NCBI GenBank assembly: GCA_965222835.1
Contig: CBDCUQ010000004.1
Coordinates: 868,001-932,000 of the forward strand
Direction: 5' to 3'
DNA length: 64,000 nucleotides
Source: CBDCUQ01 sp965222835
GTDB taxonomy: Bacteria > Pseudomonadota > Alphaproteobacteria > Rhizobiales > Hyphomicrobiaceae
Shown here one piece after another: positions 51,867-60,577 of this stretch. A program made the translations under genes and the position numbers. The notes beneath the pieces were generated by a model. That model worked only from the letters and a program-made list of their open reading frames with translations. It searched no databases and was not told where the DNA came from. How positions within the stretch are numbered: the stretch's first letter is position 1; each line of letters begins with the position of its first letter.

Positions 51867-53012
51867 CTACTTCTTCTTGTGCCGCTTCTTTTTGCGCTGC
51901 TTGCGGCTTAACGGTGTGCCGCTTGCGGCCGCATCTTGTTTTGCAGCAGATTTTTTTGCAGCAGATTTGGCTTTGGATGCGGGTGAGGCGCCAGGTTTCT
52001 TGTCGCGCTTCGCGGTGGCGCCGGCCTTGGTTTGGTCAGGCTCATCTTTGTGTTCCCCGCCAGCATCGATTGACGGCGTGAGCGCGGCGTACTGACTTTC
52101 CGACAAGACTTCGAGATAAAGGCGGCGGACCTCGGGAAAGCGCTTTTGTATGGCTTGTTCGAGGCGCGCCGTTGTTGCTTCGACGCCATTTGCGGTTTCG
52201 CCATCTTGAAAGTCGACGCTTGCGGCGACGAGTACGTCTTCCGGTCCAAGGTGCATGGTCCGGATCTCATTGATGGTTCGGATCGGCTTTCCGGTGCCGG
52301 TTTCCATGCGAATGATGGCATTGAGCCCGTCACGAACGTCCGCGGCTGCGGCCTCGCCGACGATCAGGCTTCGGATTTCAATGCTCATGAAGGTGGCGAC
52401 GGTACCGAGAACGAGACCGATGACGATGGAGGCTATGCCGTCTGCAGCGGCGATGCCGTAATAGTCGGCAACGAACACGCCGATCAATGCAACGAGGAGG
52501 CCCGTGATTGCGGCGATATCTTCGAGGAGGATTGCGAACAGGGCGGGATCTTTCGACCGGCGCAAGGCCCGAAAGAACTCCGTGTCTCCGCGCCGTCTGT
52601 TGAATTCGACCATGGCTTTGTGCAAGGCCACGCTTTCAACGGCGATGGCGACAGCGAGCACGATGTAGTTGACGTGGGCATCGGTTATAGGGTGGGGATG
52701 CTGGACTTTGACGGCCCCTTCATAGAGCGCAACGCCGGCCCCCAAAGAGAACAAGAGGATGGCTACGATGAAGCTCCAGAAATAGAGCTCCTTCGAATAG
52801 CCAAACGGATGACTTCTATCGGGCGGGCGCTGGGCCTGCTTGATGCCAAAGAGCATCAAGGCCTGGTTCGAGGTGTCGACCAGAGAGTGAATGGCCTCGG
52901 ACAGCATGGCCGAGGAGCCGGTCCAAATAAATGCGATGAACTTTGCGACGGCAATCGCAAGATTGGCGCCCAAGGCCACCATGACCACGCCGGTCGATCC
53001 GCCTGCTGCCAT
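51867..53012 (-). CDS. Cation diffusion facilitator (CDF) transporter with basic tail
   Basis: A 381-residue CDF exporter (Zn2+, Fe2+ or Mn2+). Its transmembrane domain covers about residues 10-215, with the metal-binding HSLVDTSNQ in transmembrane helix 2 (AIHSLVDTSNQALMLFG) and the second pair of the site in ILLEDIAAITGLL (E/D replacing the usual HxxxD). A cytoplasmic domain (about 216-305) follows. The last 65 residues are Lys/Ala/Ser-rich and end in KQRKKKRHKKK. It resembles the SLC30A9-like branch. An upstream frame to 53075 adds 21 residues; I prefer the ATG at 53012 (MAAGGSTGVVMVALG). The metal is unknown. Confidence 0.85.
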   Translation of the reverse strand: MAAGGSTGVVMVALGANLAIAVAKFIAFIWTGSSAMLSEAIHSLVDTSNQALMLFGIKQAQRPPDRSHPFGYSKELYFWSFIVAILLFSLGAGVALYEGAVKVQHPHPITDAHVNYIVLAVAIAVESVALHKAMVEFNRRRGDTEFFRALRRSKDPALFAILLEDIAAITGLLVALIGVFVADYYGIAAADGIASIVIGLVLGTVATFMSIEIRSLIVGEAAAADVRDGLNAIIRMETGTGKPIRTINEIRTMHLGPEDVLVAASVDFQDGETANGVEATTARLEQAIQKRFPEVRRLYLEVLSESQYAALTPSIDAGGEHKDEPDQTKAGATAKRDKKPGASPASKAKSAAKKSAAKQDAAASGTPLSRKQRKKKRHKKK

Positions 53013-53135
53013 GCCAAATCTCCAATCGCTTGCCGTCTGGTGTCGCGAGGTATGGCATGCGCCATGACTTTGCAACCGGACCAGGTCTCAGAAGCGGCCT
53101 GATTCGGGTTAAGCGCGCCTAAACAAGAGAGGGGG

Positions 53136-54578
53136 CTATCGTGCCGCAAATGCCAGGACGAGCAGGGTGATCAGGGCGAGCACGGCGATGCACATGTTCC
53201 TTTGGCGCTTGTCGAGCCGTGCGTGGCCTGCCCCAAAATCGAAGCGTTCATAGTGAATGTGGTTCGCCGTGACTCCGGCATCGAGCAGGACGTCGGTTGC
53301 AAATTCCATCATGGGAGGCGGGCCGCAGACGTAGGCCTGGGAATGAGCCAAGGTCAGACCATCAAGTAGATCGGCAATGAACGCCTTATTGATTGGGCCT
53401 TGGGGTGCGTCGGGTTGGTCTGTGGGATCATCAAAAGCATAGGTCACCCGGAGGTCGAGTCGTTCGGAAAGCTCGGCCAAGCGCTGTTGCATGACACAGC
53501 GTGCGGAGGACTTCGCAGCGTAAAGCAAACGGAATTTGCGGTGGTCGTGCGCGCTTGCGGCTTCTTCGAGCATGCCCAGAATCGGTGCAATGCCCACGCC
53601 GCCGGCAATGAGGAGAACGTTGTCGCCACCTTCGCGCAAGACGAAGCTGCCGTGGGGGCCATCGAGTGTGGCCTCAGAACCCAAACTGATACGATTGATG
53701 GTCCGGGTGAAATCTCCGGATTTGACGACCAGTAATCTTAGATGAGGCAGTTCTCTTGGACCCGAGGCGATCGAGAACGGATGATCTGTGAACCACAAGC
53801 GTGGTTTGCCGAGGATGAGCCATACGAATTGACCTCCTCGAAAGACAAAATCGGTGGGGCCGGTTGTGACCAGGTCCAGCATCCAAATCCCTGGGCCCGC
53901 AGACTCGACGGAATGGAGGCGCCACGCCCTGTTTTTCGGAAGTTGGGACCTCAGTACGGCGATTGCAAAGGCAACAGATGCTGCCACTGCGAGTGCGATC
54001 CAGACGGTCCGCAGCTCAGGTGATTGGCTGTAGGTTCCCGCACGATAAGCATGTGCAAGCACGAGGGCCGCTACGATTATCGCCAGTGCACCGTGTGAGA
54101 CCCGCCATGCTTCGTATCGAAGCCTGGTGCGCGCCGTGGCGATCGCAATGAGCAACACGAGGCCTATCAACGCCAGTACTCCGGTTCTGAGACTGGGCGC
54201 GAGCAACATTGCTCTTAAGTGACGCAGATGAGCGGTTGGATTGTCGGTAAATCCCGGAGCTATGTAGGCAAGGGGATGCAGGATCGCGAATCCGGCCAGC
54301 ATCAAGGCGGCCATCCGGTGAAAGCCCATTGTGCGGTCAAGGCCAATGCCCCCTGAAATCCTTTCAAACCGTCCCGAGCTTAAGAACTGCATGAAAAGAA
54401 GAGCTGTGGCGCAAAGTGCCAATCCGCCGCCAAGCTCGATCCAGAAGCCTCTCTGCTTTGCTGCGATGCTTGCCGATACGATGAGCGGAAGTGTGGCGAT
54501 TGCAATATAGGAGACGGCCAATGCGGAACCTGGCAGACCGGGTATGGCACTTGGCTTCTGGCTTTTGGGTTTCGGCAT
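53136..54578 (-). CDS. Ferric-reductase-like transmembrane flavoprotein (FAD/NAD(P)H binding)
   Basis: A 480-residue membrane oxidoreductase. The N-terminal half (about 15-210) has six to seven hydrophobic segments with a ferric-reductase-like pattern (FHRMAALMLAGFAILHPLAY, RVSHGALAIIVAALVLAHAY), where the histidines may bind haem b. The C-terminal half has an FAD-binding WFTDHPFSIASGP motif and the NAD(P)H motif IAGGVGIAPILGML, then CGPPPMMEF. It should transfer electrons from NAD(P)H across the membrane; the acceptor is unknown. A final hydrophobic helix (VLALITLLVLAFA) ends the protein. I use the ATG at 54578, with GGAG about nine bases upstream. Confidence 0.87.
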   Translation of the reverse strand: MPKPKSQKPSAIPGLPGSALAVSYIAIATLPLIVSASIAAKQRGFWIELGGGLALCATALLFMQFLSSGRFERISGGIGLDRTMGFHRMAALMLAGFAILHPLAYIAPGFTDNPTAHLRHLRAMLLAPSLRTGVLALIGLVLLIAIATARTRLRYEAWRVSHGALAIIVAALVLAHAYRAGTYSQSPELRTVWIALAVAASVAFAIAVLRSQLPKNRAWRLHSVESAGPGIWMLDLVTTGPTDFVFRGGQFVWLILGKPRLWFTDHPFSIASGPRELPHLRLLVVKSGDFTRTINRISLGSEATLDGPHGSFVLREGGDNVLLIAGGVGIAPILGMLEEAASAHDHRKFRLLYAAKSSARCVMQQRLAELSERLDLRVTYAFDDPTDQPDAPQGPINKAFIADLLDGLTLAHSQAYVCGPPPMMEFATDVLLDAGVTANHIHYERFDFGAGHARLDKRQRNMCIAVLALITLLVLAFAAR

Positions 54579-54721
54579 GCCTCGTTCTCCCCGCTGTTTC
54601 AGCGGCCGACCTGCAGTCGACGTTATCAAGACCTGGCGCGCGGTCTCCATGATCTGGGGCATTCGGGGACTGTGCGAAATGCGCGCAGTTGTTTTTTTTC
54701 ATATGCGAGAGCCCATAAGCA

Positions 54722-54754
54722 TTGGGGCTCCACCGTCTTACGATGGAGCCCCAA
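54722..54754. terminator. Strong hairpin downstream of the PRC-barrel gene
   Basis: TTGGGGCTCCA pairs with TGGAGCCCCAA (11 bases) across an 11-base loop. It follows the PRC-barrel gene stop by about 25 bases on the minus strand, the right place for a terminator, but no T-run follows on that strand. Its role is therefore uncertain. Confidence 0.4.
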
Positions 54755-54778
54755 AAAGAATACTTTCAAGAAGCCATA

Positions 54779-55504
54779 TTATGGTTGTGCCGGTGTCGCT
54801 CCATCTGACGGGGGCGTTTCAACGGGCGCGCTTTCGCCTGCTTTGGGAGCGGCCGAATCCTTGGCTTTGTCGATGGCAGTAGACGCGGCTTCGCCGGCGC
54901 CTTCGATCGCTTCTTTTGCTGTGTCGAGACCTTTTTGAACGGCTTCCTTGGCGGCATCGAGAGCTGGGCCTGCTGCTTCCTTGGCCTTTTCGAAAGCGTC
55001 CTTGGCTTTTTCAAGGGCCGGCTTGGTGTCGTCGATGGCCTTCTCGGATGTTGTCGTCGTCTTGTCTCTTAGTTCTTGGGCTTTTTCCTTTGCCCGCTCG
55101 AGCAGCGATTTGCGGGGCTGTGTGGTCTCATAGGGTTCGGCCGCGGCGATGATCTCCGCCGTGGCTTGCGGGAGTGTGATCGTGGTTTTTCCGTTTTCGT
55201 CTACGAACTTCAGGGCGGACAGATTTACGCCGACCTTCTTTTCACCCATACCGAGAAAACCACCGGTGCCCATGATGACGCCGACGATTTGGTTGTAGTC
55301 ATTGATGATGAGATCCTCGATATCGCCAACGATGACGCCATCGGCGCCATGGATTTTTGCACCGATCAGATTGTTTTGCGCGAGGTATTGATCCGGGGTT
55401 TGCGTGTTCGTGAACATGCCGGCGGGGATGCGGGTTTCTTGCGCGCTTGCGGTCGATGCAACCACACAGAACAGGGCCGCGGTTACGGCAAAAATCTTCT
55501 TCAT
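54779..55504 (-). CDS. Secreted PRC-barrel protein with LEA-like helical tail
   Basis: A 241-residue protein with a signal peptide (MKKIFAVTAALFCVVASTAS, cleavage near residue 22). A PRC-barrel-like domain lies at about 40-120 (LIGAKIHGADGVIVGDIEDL, INDYNQIVGVIMGTGGFLG, KKVGVNLSALKFV). Residues 130-240 are Ala/Lys/Glu-rich 11-residue-like repeats (KAKDAFEKAKEAAGPALDAA) of LEA/apolipoprotein type, ending in a Pro-rich tip. Function is unknown; envelope or stress protection is plausible from the repeats. GAGGAAAG precedes the ATG. It stands alone, divergent from gyrA. Confidence 0.8.
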   Translation of the reverse strand: MKKIFAVTAALFCVVASTASAQETRIPAGMFTNTQTPDQYLAQNNLIGAKIHGADGVIVGDIEDLIINDYNQIVGVIMGTGGFLGMGEKKVGVNLSALKFVDENGKTTITLPQATAEIIAAAEPYETTQPRKSLLERAKEKAQELRDKTTTTSEKAIDDTKPALEKAKDAFEKAKEAAGPALDAAKEAVQKGLDTAKEAIEGAGEAASTAIDKAKDSAAPKAGESAPVETPPSDGATPAQP

Positions 55505-55830
55505 AGGTATCTTTCCTCGAGTGTTCGGCGCCATTCTTGCCTGCGACGGGCGCTGCCGATCGGGCGGCGGCGCGGCCATTCGTCGGGGGTGCGCTTTGGG
55601 GCGGCATAGCGGGAACTGGCCTCAGGGGCAAGCAAGTCCTTATAGGGCGCGACAAATATGGACCGTCGTGTCGGTGTGCCGCGGGTCTGGACTGGGGAGA
55701 ATATCGTCAGTGGCAGGGTGAGCCGTTGCCCGGCAACGGGCCGATAGGGTAGAATCTCTACTTCATTCCGACCAATTTGGCGTGGTCAGGCTTTTCGGCT
55801 GCGCCTCCTCTCGAGAGCAGTCCAGCCTTG

Positions 55831-58581
55831 GCAGACCAGAGCGACCAGCCCGGCGGCAAAGAGCCGAGCGAGATCCGTCCCGTCAACATCTCCGATGAGA
55901 TGAAGCGCTCATACCTTGAGTATGCGATGAGCGTGATCGTCTCGCGTGCGCTACCCGATGTGCGCGACGGCTTGAAGCCTGTGCACCGGCGCATTCTCTA
56001 TGCGATGAGCCGGTTGGGGCTTAACTGGAACAAGAAGCACATGAAGTCGTCCAAAGTGGTGGGCGACACGATGGGCGATTTCCACCCGCACGGCAATCTT
56101 GCGATCTATGACGCGCTTGTGCGTCTGGCGCAGGACTTCTCAATGCGCGTGCCGCTGATTGACGGTCAAGGCAATTTCGGATCGGTTGACGGTGATCCTC
56201 CAGCCGCCGAGCGCTACACCGAAGCGCGGATGGCAAAGATCACCGAGAGCATGATTGACGATCTCGACAAGGATACCGTCGACTTCGTGCCCAACTACGA
56301 TGATCGCCTTGAGGAGCCGTCGGTATTGCCGACGAAGTTTCCCAACCTTCTTGTCAATGGTGCGGGCGGAATTGCCGTCGGCATGGCGACCAATATTCCA
56401 CCGCACAACCTCGGCGAAGTCATCGATGGTGCGATCGCTCAGCTCGATAACCCTGAGATCACGATTGATGAGCTTAATCAAATTATTCCCGGACCCGACT
56501 TCCCCACGGGTGGTTTGATTCTGGGGCGCGCCGGAATTCTTTCGGCCTATCACAAGGGCCGCGGCTCGATCGTCATGCGGGCCAGTGTCGAGGTCGAGGA
56601 GATTCGCAAGGATCGCGAAGCCCTGGTTGTTACCGCGATCCCCTATCAGATCAACAAGAAGGTGTTGATCGAGAAGATTGCCGATCTGGTGCGGGACAAG
56701 AAGGTCGAAAGCATTGCGGACATCTGGGACGAAAGCAACCGCGAGGGCATGCGGGTTGTGATTGAGCTGAAGCGCGATGCCGTGGCCGACATCGTGCTTA
56801 ATCAGCTGTGGCGCTACTCCGATCTGCAAACCACGTTCGGCTGCAACATGATTGCGCTTAATGGCGGCCGGCCGGAGCAGCTCAATCTCAAGGATATGAT
56901 CGAGGCGTTCACCAGCTTCCGGCAAGAGGTGGTGACCAGGCGGACGAAGTATCTGCTCGGTAAGGCGCGCGATCGGGCGCATGTGCTCGTCGGTCTTGCT
57001 ATTGCCGTGGCGAATATCGACGAGGTGATCAAGCTTATTCGCCATGCGCCGTCGCCGGCGGTTGCCAAAGATCAATTGATGGCGCGTGACTGGCCGGCGA
57101 AGGATATGGCGCCGCTGATCGAGCTTATTGCGGATCCGCGCCACCGCATGGCGGAGAACGGCACCTATAAGCTGTCGGAAGAGCAGGCCAAAGCCATCCT
57201 CGAATTGCGGCTTGCTAGGCTTACAGCGCTCGGTCGCGATGAAATCAGCGACGAGCTCAAGACGATTGCTGAGGAAATCAAGGAGTTTCTGGCGATCCTG
57301 TCGTCGCGGCTACGTGTGGTCGAGATCGTGAAGAGCGAACTCACTGCCATCAAGGAGGAGTTCGCCACGCCGCGAAAGACGGAAATTGTCGATATCGAGG
57401 GCGAGGTCGAGGACGAGGACCTTATCCAGCGCGAAGACATGGTCGTGACTGTCACGCACAAGGGCTACATCAAGCGCGTGCCGCTTTCGACCTACAGGGC
57501 TCAGCGCCGTGGGGGCAAGGGACGATCGGGGCTGTCGACGCGAGATGAAGATTTTGTCACGCAGATTTTCGTGACGTCCACGCATTCGCCGGTCCTGTTC
57601 TTTTCGTCGCGCGGCATGAGTTATCGTATGAAAGTCTGGCGCCTGCCGCAGGCAACACCGCAGTCGCCAGGAAAGGCGCTCGTCAATCTGCTTCCGCTTT
57701 CCGAAGGCGAAACCATTACATCGATTTTGCCGTTGCCGGAGGATTCTGAAACGTGGAGCCAGCTTGAGCTTATGTTCGCAACCAAGTCGGGGAATGTGCG
57801 GCGCAATGCGCTCACCGATTTTGAGAACATAAACCGGAACGGCAAGATTGCCATGAAGCTCGACGAGGGCGATCGGATCGTTGCCGTCGCCATCGCTTCG
57901 CCCGAAGACGACGTGCTTTTGACCACGGCTCATGGTCAGTGCATCCGTTTCTTGATCAAAGACGGCGTGCGCCTGTTCAAGGGCCGCGACTCGGACGGTG
58001 TACGCGGTATCAAGCTCGACGCCGGCGACGAACTGATCTCAATGGCCATTTTGGGTCACGTGGAGGTAACAGCCGAGGAACGCCGCGGGTATTTGAAGCA
58101 GGCCGCCGCCGTGCGCCGGGCGGAAAATGCTGAGACTGCTGAGGAAGTTGAGGCAAATGGCGACGATGAGGAGGGTGAGGGCTCAGCAGAGCTTACGCCG
58201 GAGCGCTTCGAAGAGCTTTTTGCGCGCGAGCAGTTTGTCCTGACCGTCTCAGACAAAGGGTTCGGCAAGCGCTCGTCGTCCTACGAGTATCGGACATCCG
58301 GCCGTGGCGGGAAGGGCATTGTGGCGATGGTGGTGAACGAGCGAAACGGCAATCTTGTCGCGTCGTATCCTGTCGAACATTCCGATCAGATCATGCTGGT
58401 CACGGATGGTGGTCAGCTTATTCGCTGTCCGGTCGACGACGTACGTATTGCAGGACGCAATACGCAGGGTGTGCGCGTTTTCAAGACCGATGGATCGGAA
58501 AAGGTCGTTTCCGTAGAATGCATCTCTGATGCGACAGATGATGAGGACGACGACGGCGAGGACGAGGAAGCTGAAACCTAA
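55831..58581 (+). CDS. gyrA: DNA gyrase subunit A
   Basis: About 916 residues. The breakage-reunion domain carries the catalytic tyrosine in AAERYTEARM; the C-terminal domain has the gyrase-specific GyrA box QRRGGKG, which separates it from ParC. Homologues start like MADQSDQPGGKEPSEIRPVN, so I chose a TTG start at 55831; an in-frame TTG at 55777 would add 18 residues. The quinolone region reads HPHGNLAIYD: the position of E. coli Ser83 is Leu (codon 56098-56100), Asp82 is Asn, and Asp87 is conserved. The C-terminus has an acidic insert near 58140 and an acidic tail. The GyrI-like gene follows 324 bases downstream. Confidence 0.97.
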   Translation, partial: ADQSDQPGGKEPSEIRPVNISDEMKRSYLEYAMSVIVSRALPDVRDGLKPVHRRILYAMSRLGLNWNKKHMKSSKVVGDTMGDFHPHGNLAIYDALVRLAQDFSMRVPLIDGQGNFGSVDGDPPAAERYTEARMAKITESMIDDLDKDTVDFVPNYDDRLEEPSVLPTKFPNLLVNGAGGIAVGMATNIPPHNLGEVIDGAIAQLDNPEITIDELNQIIPGPDFPTGGLILGRAGILSAYHKGRGSIVMRASVEVEEIRKDREALVVTAIPYQINKKVLIEKIADLVRDKKVESIADIWDESNREGMRVVIELKRDAVADIVLNQLWRYSDLQTTFGCNMIALNGGRPEQLNLKDMIEAFTSFRQEVVTRRTKYLLGKARDRAHVLVGLAIAVANIDEVIKLIRHAPSPAVAKDQLMARDWPAKDMAPLIELIADPRHRMAENGTYKLSEEQAKAILELRLARLTALGRDEISDELKTIAEEIKEFLAILSSRLRVVEIVKSELTAIKEEFATPRKTEIVDIEGEVEDEDLIQREDMVVTVTHKGYIKRVPLSTYRAQRRGGKGRSGLSTRDEDFVTQIFVTSTHSPVLFFSSRGMSYRMKVWRLPQATPQSPGKALVNLLPLSEGETITSILPLPEDSETWSQLELMFATKSGNVRRNALTDFENINRNGKIAMKLDEGDRIVAVAIASPEDDVLLTTAHGQCIRFLIKDGVRLFKGRDSDGVRGIKLDAGDELISMAILGHVEVTAEERRGYLKQAAAVRRAENAETAEEVEANGDDEEGEGSAELTPERFEELFAREQFVLTVSDKGFGKRSSSYEYRTSGRGGKGIVAMVVNERNGNLVASYPVEHSDQIMLVTDGGQLIRCPVDDVRIAGRNTQGVRVFKTDGSEKVVSVECISDATDDEDDDGEDEEAET

Positions 58582-58905
58582 CTCAGGGGCCCTCACTCTG
58601 CAGAATGCTCGTGCGGCGGCACCGTCGATGGTGTGTGGCTGCTTGCGTGTCCGCCTCTTTCACGGGACGGCATGCTACCGGTCGTGGTTTCGTCTCTTTG
58701 ACTTTTGGCTAGATTTGCGGAAGATCCGCCTCAATGCTGCGGAAAATATTAACTTTTTGCTTGGCAACGCCCTTGATCAGTGTACTGATATTTAGAAGCT
58801 TAATCGTATTCGAAAGTTGACGGCAAGCCTGCTCTGGCAACTTCGCATGATTCGCTGCGGAAGCTGTGCCTTCGGGTAAGTCTCTTTTTTGGCGACATTT
58901 GTTGG
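58582..58905. other. Region between gyrA and GyrI-like gene
   Basis: A 324-base gap. The stretch from about 58735 to 58815 is A+T-rich and could contain a promoter for the GyrI-like gene. No terminator hairpin with a T-run was seen after gyrA. A short frame here (58529-58795) overlaps the gyrA end and has no protein-like character. Confidence 0.3.
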
Positions 58906-59400
58906 ATGAACAACGGCCGACTCATATTCTTGAAGCCTGCTAGGCTTGCAGGGGTCTCATTGATGGGCCCCTACGTGGAAACTGTGCCTCGCGCGTGGGA
59001 GATCGTCTTTAAGTGGCTCGACCAGCGATCGCATCATCAAAAAATGGGAACTGGCTACGGGCTAGCCCATGACGATCCGCACCAGGTGCACGATGACGAA
59101 TGCCGTTATTTTGCGGGCGTTCCCGTTCCTGCCGAATGGGAAGATGACGACGAGAAGTTCGTACAGAGGATTCCGTTTTCGGGTGGTGCGTTTGTCGTTA
59201 GGGAGTTTGGCGGCGTCTATCCCGAGATGGGCCAGATCATCCGGGATATGTACGGGTTATGGGTCCCGGAAAGAGGAATCACTAAGGATGCGGGCCGTCC
59301 GATTGTGACGCTCTATTATGACGATCCGCGCAACAAGCCGGCAAAAGACCTCGTCGCGGATGTTTGTGTGCCGGTTCACTTCGAAAGCAATATCAAGTAG
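58906..59400 (+). CDS. GyrI/SbmC-like (AraC effector-binding domain) protein
   Basis: A 164-residue stand-alone GyrI-like domain. It starts MNNGRLIFLKPARLAGVSLM and contains GPYVETVPRAWEIVFKWLD, AHDDPHQVHDDECRYFAGVP, GGAFVVREFGGVYPEMGQII and PIVTLYYDDPRNKPAKDLVA. These follow the order of the SOUL/GyrI-like fold, which in E. coli SbmC (GyrI) binds and inhibits DNA gyrase and protects against microcin B17, and in AraC-type regulators binds ligands. No DNA-binding domain is attached. Its position directly downstream of gyrA suggests a gyrase-linked role; small-molecule binding remains possible. Confidence 0.8.
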   Translation: MNNGRLIFLKPARLAGVSLMGPYVETVPRAWEIVFKWLDQRSHHQKMGTGYGLAHDDPHQVHDDECRYFAGVPVPAEWEDDDEKFVQRIPFSGGAFVVREFGGVYPEMGQIIRDMYGLWVPERGITKDAGRPIVTLYYDDPRNKPAKDLVADVCVPVHFESNIK

Positions 59401-59441
59401 GTCACATCGCAGTTGGCTCGGTCTTCGGCGTCTGCCTCACG

Positions 59442-60188
59442 CTATTTTTGCGGTGTATGCAATGCGGTTATTGCAGCCGCGTACGGCGCCTTGCTGCGAA
59501 GCAGTTCCAGATCGGGTGTGAGCAGCCTGTCGCGGCCGGCACGGGCGATGATCCCTTCCGTGCGGAATCGAGACATGATGCGGGAGAGCGTGTCGGCATT
59601 GAGGGCCAAGTAATCTGCCATGTCGGCGCGGGTCAATGGCAACTCGAATGTTACCCCAGAACCTGCCTTCTTTCCTGCACGCGACGCAAATTCGAGCAAG
59701 CATGACGCGACGCGTTCGGGACCCGCAAGCGATCCGATCAGACAGAGATGCGCGTTGAGCCGGGCGGCTTGCCGGATGAGCGCATCATCTGAATAAGGAT
59801 GTTCGGTAAAACGCGCGCAAGGCGGCGGCGTGTCATTCGGCCGGTATCTCAGGACCTCGGCCGGGTTGGCCGCGACAAGGCTGATACCCATCGAGGGTGG
59901 GGCTTGTGAGGCAACGAAGAGATCTCCGGCATGCAGGATCGAGGTCACAACCCGCCGGCCTTGCCGTGGGTTTGCCGTGACAAGCACGACGCCGCTTCGT
60001 ACCTGGAACATCGTGCCCGGTGGGAGACTACGCATGGGGACGGTTTGCCGCCGGCGCAGTTTCAGGACGGTCCCCGGGGTCTTAGGCTGTTTTCTGCCGG
60101 ACTCCGGGTCCTGAGGGGGTTGGGAGGGGGCGCGGTTCGGGGTCAATCTGGCCGAACGCTTGCGCCGAGATCTTGTCTCGCTGGTCAT
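59442..60188 (-). CDS. Crp/Fnr-family transcriptional regulator
   Basis: A 248-residue regulator. The C-terminal winged helix (about 175-240) has LTRADMADYLALNADTLSRI and MSRFRTEGIIARAG, the Crp/Fnr helix-turn-helix with the recognition helix of the FixK/Fnr type. The N-terminal cNMP-like domain is degenerate (GTMFQVRSGVVLVTANP, LHAGDLFVAS) and has no Fnr iron-sulfur cysteines, so a direct oxygen sensor of the Fnr type is unlikely. The first 45 residues are basic and Pro-rich. It is divergent from the ompW-like gene, with two Fnr-like boxes between them. Confidence 0.88.
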   Translation of the reverse strand: MTSETRSRRKRSARLTPNRAPSQPPQDPESGRKQPKTPGTVLKLRRRQTVPMRSLPPGTMFQVRSGVVLVTANPRQGRRVVTSILHAGDLFVASQAPPSMGISLVAANPAEVLRYRPNDTPPPCARFTEHPYSDDALIRQAARLNAHLCLIGSLAGPERVASCLLEFASRAGKKAGSGVTFELPLTRADMADYLALNADTLSRIMSRFRTEGIIARAGRDRLLTPDLELLRSKAPYAAAITALHTPQK

Positions 60189-60266
60189 CGATTATGCGCT
60201 CGAAGAACGGGCTGAACGCAAGACAGCCGTGCCGGAGATTGTGCCTTGCAGCACGCGTACCGTGTT

Positions 60267-60280
60267 TTGATGCGTGTCAA
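60267..60280. promoter_or_regulatory. Fnr/FixK-like box 1
   Basis: TTGATGCGTGTCAA fits TTGAT-N4-ATCAA with a single mismatch. It lies about 80 bases upstream of the Crp/Fnr gene start (minus strand), suggesting autoregulation. Confidence 0.6.
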
Positions 60281-60382
60281 GGTTCTGTGGTGCCGATGGT
60301 CGCATCTGCCACACGCCGGAATGCGACCGGTGATTTCTTCGGTTTGGGTGTTTGTGAATGGCGCGACCAGACGTGACCAAAC

Positions 60383-60396
60383 GGTTGATTTCACTC
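60383..60396. promoter_or_regulatory. Fnr/FixK-like box 2
   Basis: TTGATTTCACTCAA fits TTGAT-N4-ATCAA with a single mismatch. It lies about 180 bases upstream of the ompW-like start, so it could activate or repress that gene. Confidence 0.6.
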
Positions 60397-60577
60397 AAAA
60401 CAGGCGTGACTTCAGCGCAACACCTGAGGCGCACCGCACGAGCACTGACGATAATCAGGTTTGGAGGGTAATCGTGACTGGAGCCTTGGGGCGGGGCGTA
60501 CAATGATCTCAATGGATTGCGAGTCGGGCTGGCTCGACTGCCGCGCATGTACGCACCTAATTTGGGGGACGACTAGG

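Noticed and set aside
55777..55830. Earlier TTG start for gyrA
   Set aside because: The 18 extra residues have no match to known GyrA N-termini; the TTG at 55831 gives a typical start, though this is not certain.
55831..58581. Annotation as parC rather than gyrA
   Set aside because: The C-terminal domain has the gyrase-specific GyrA box QRRGGKG, and the catalytic core reads like GyrA.
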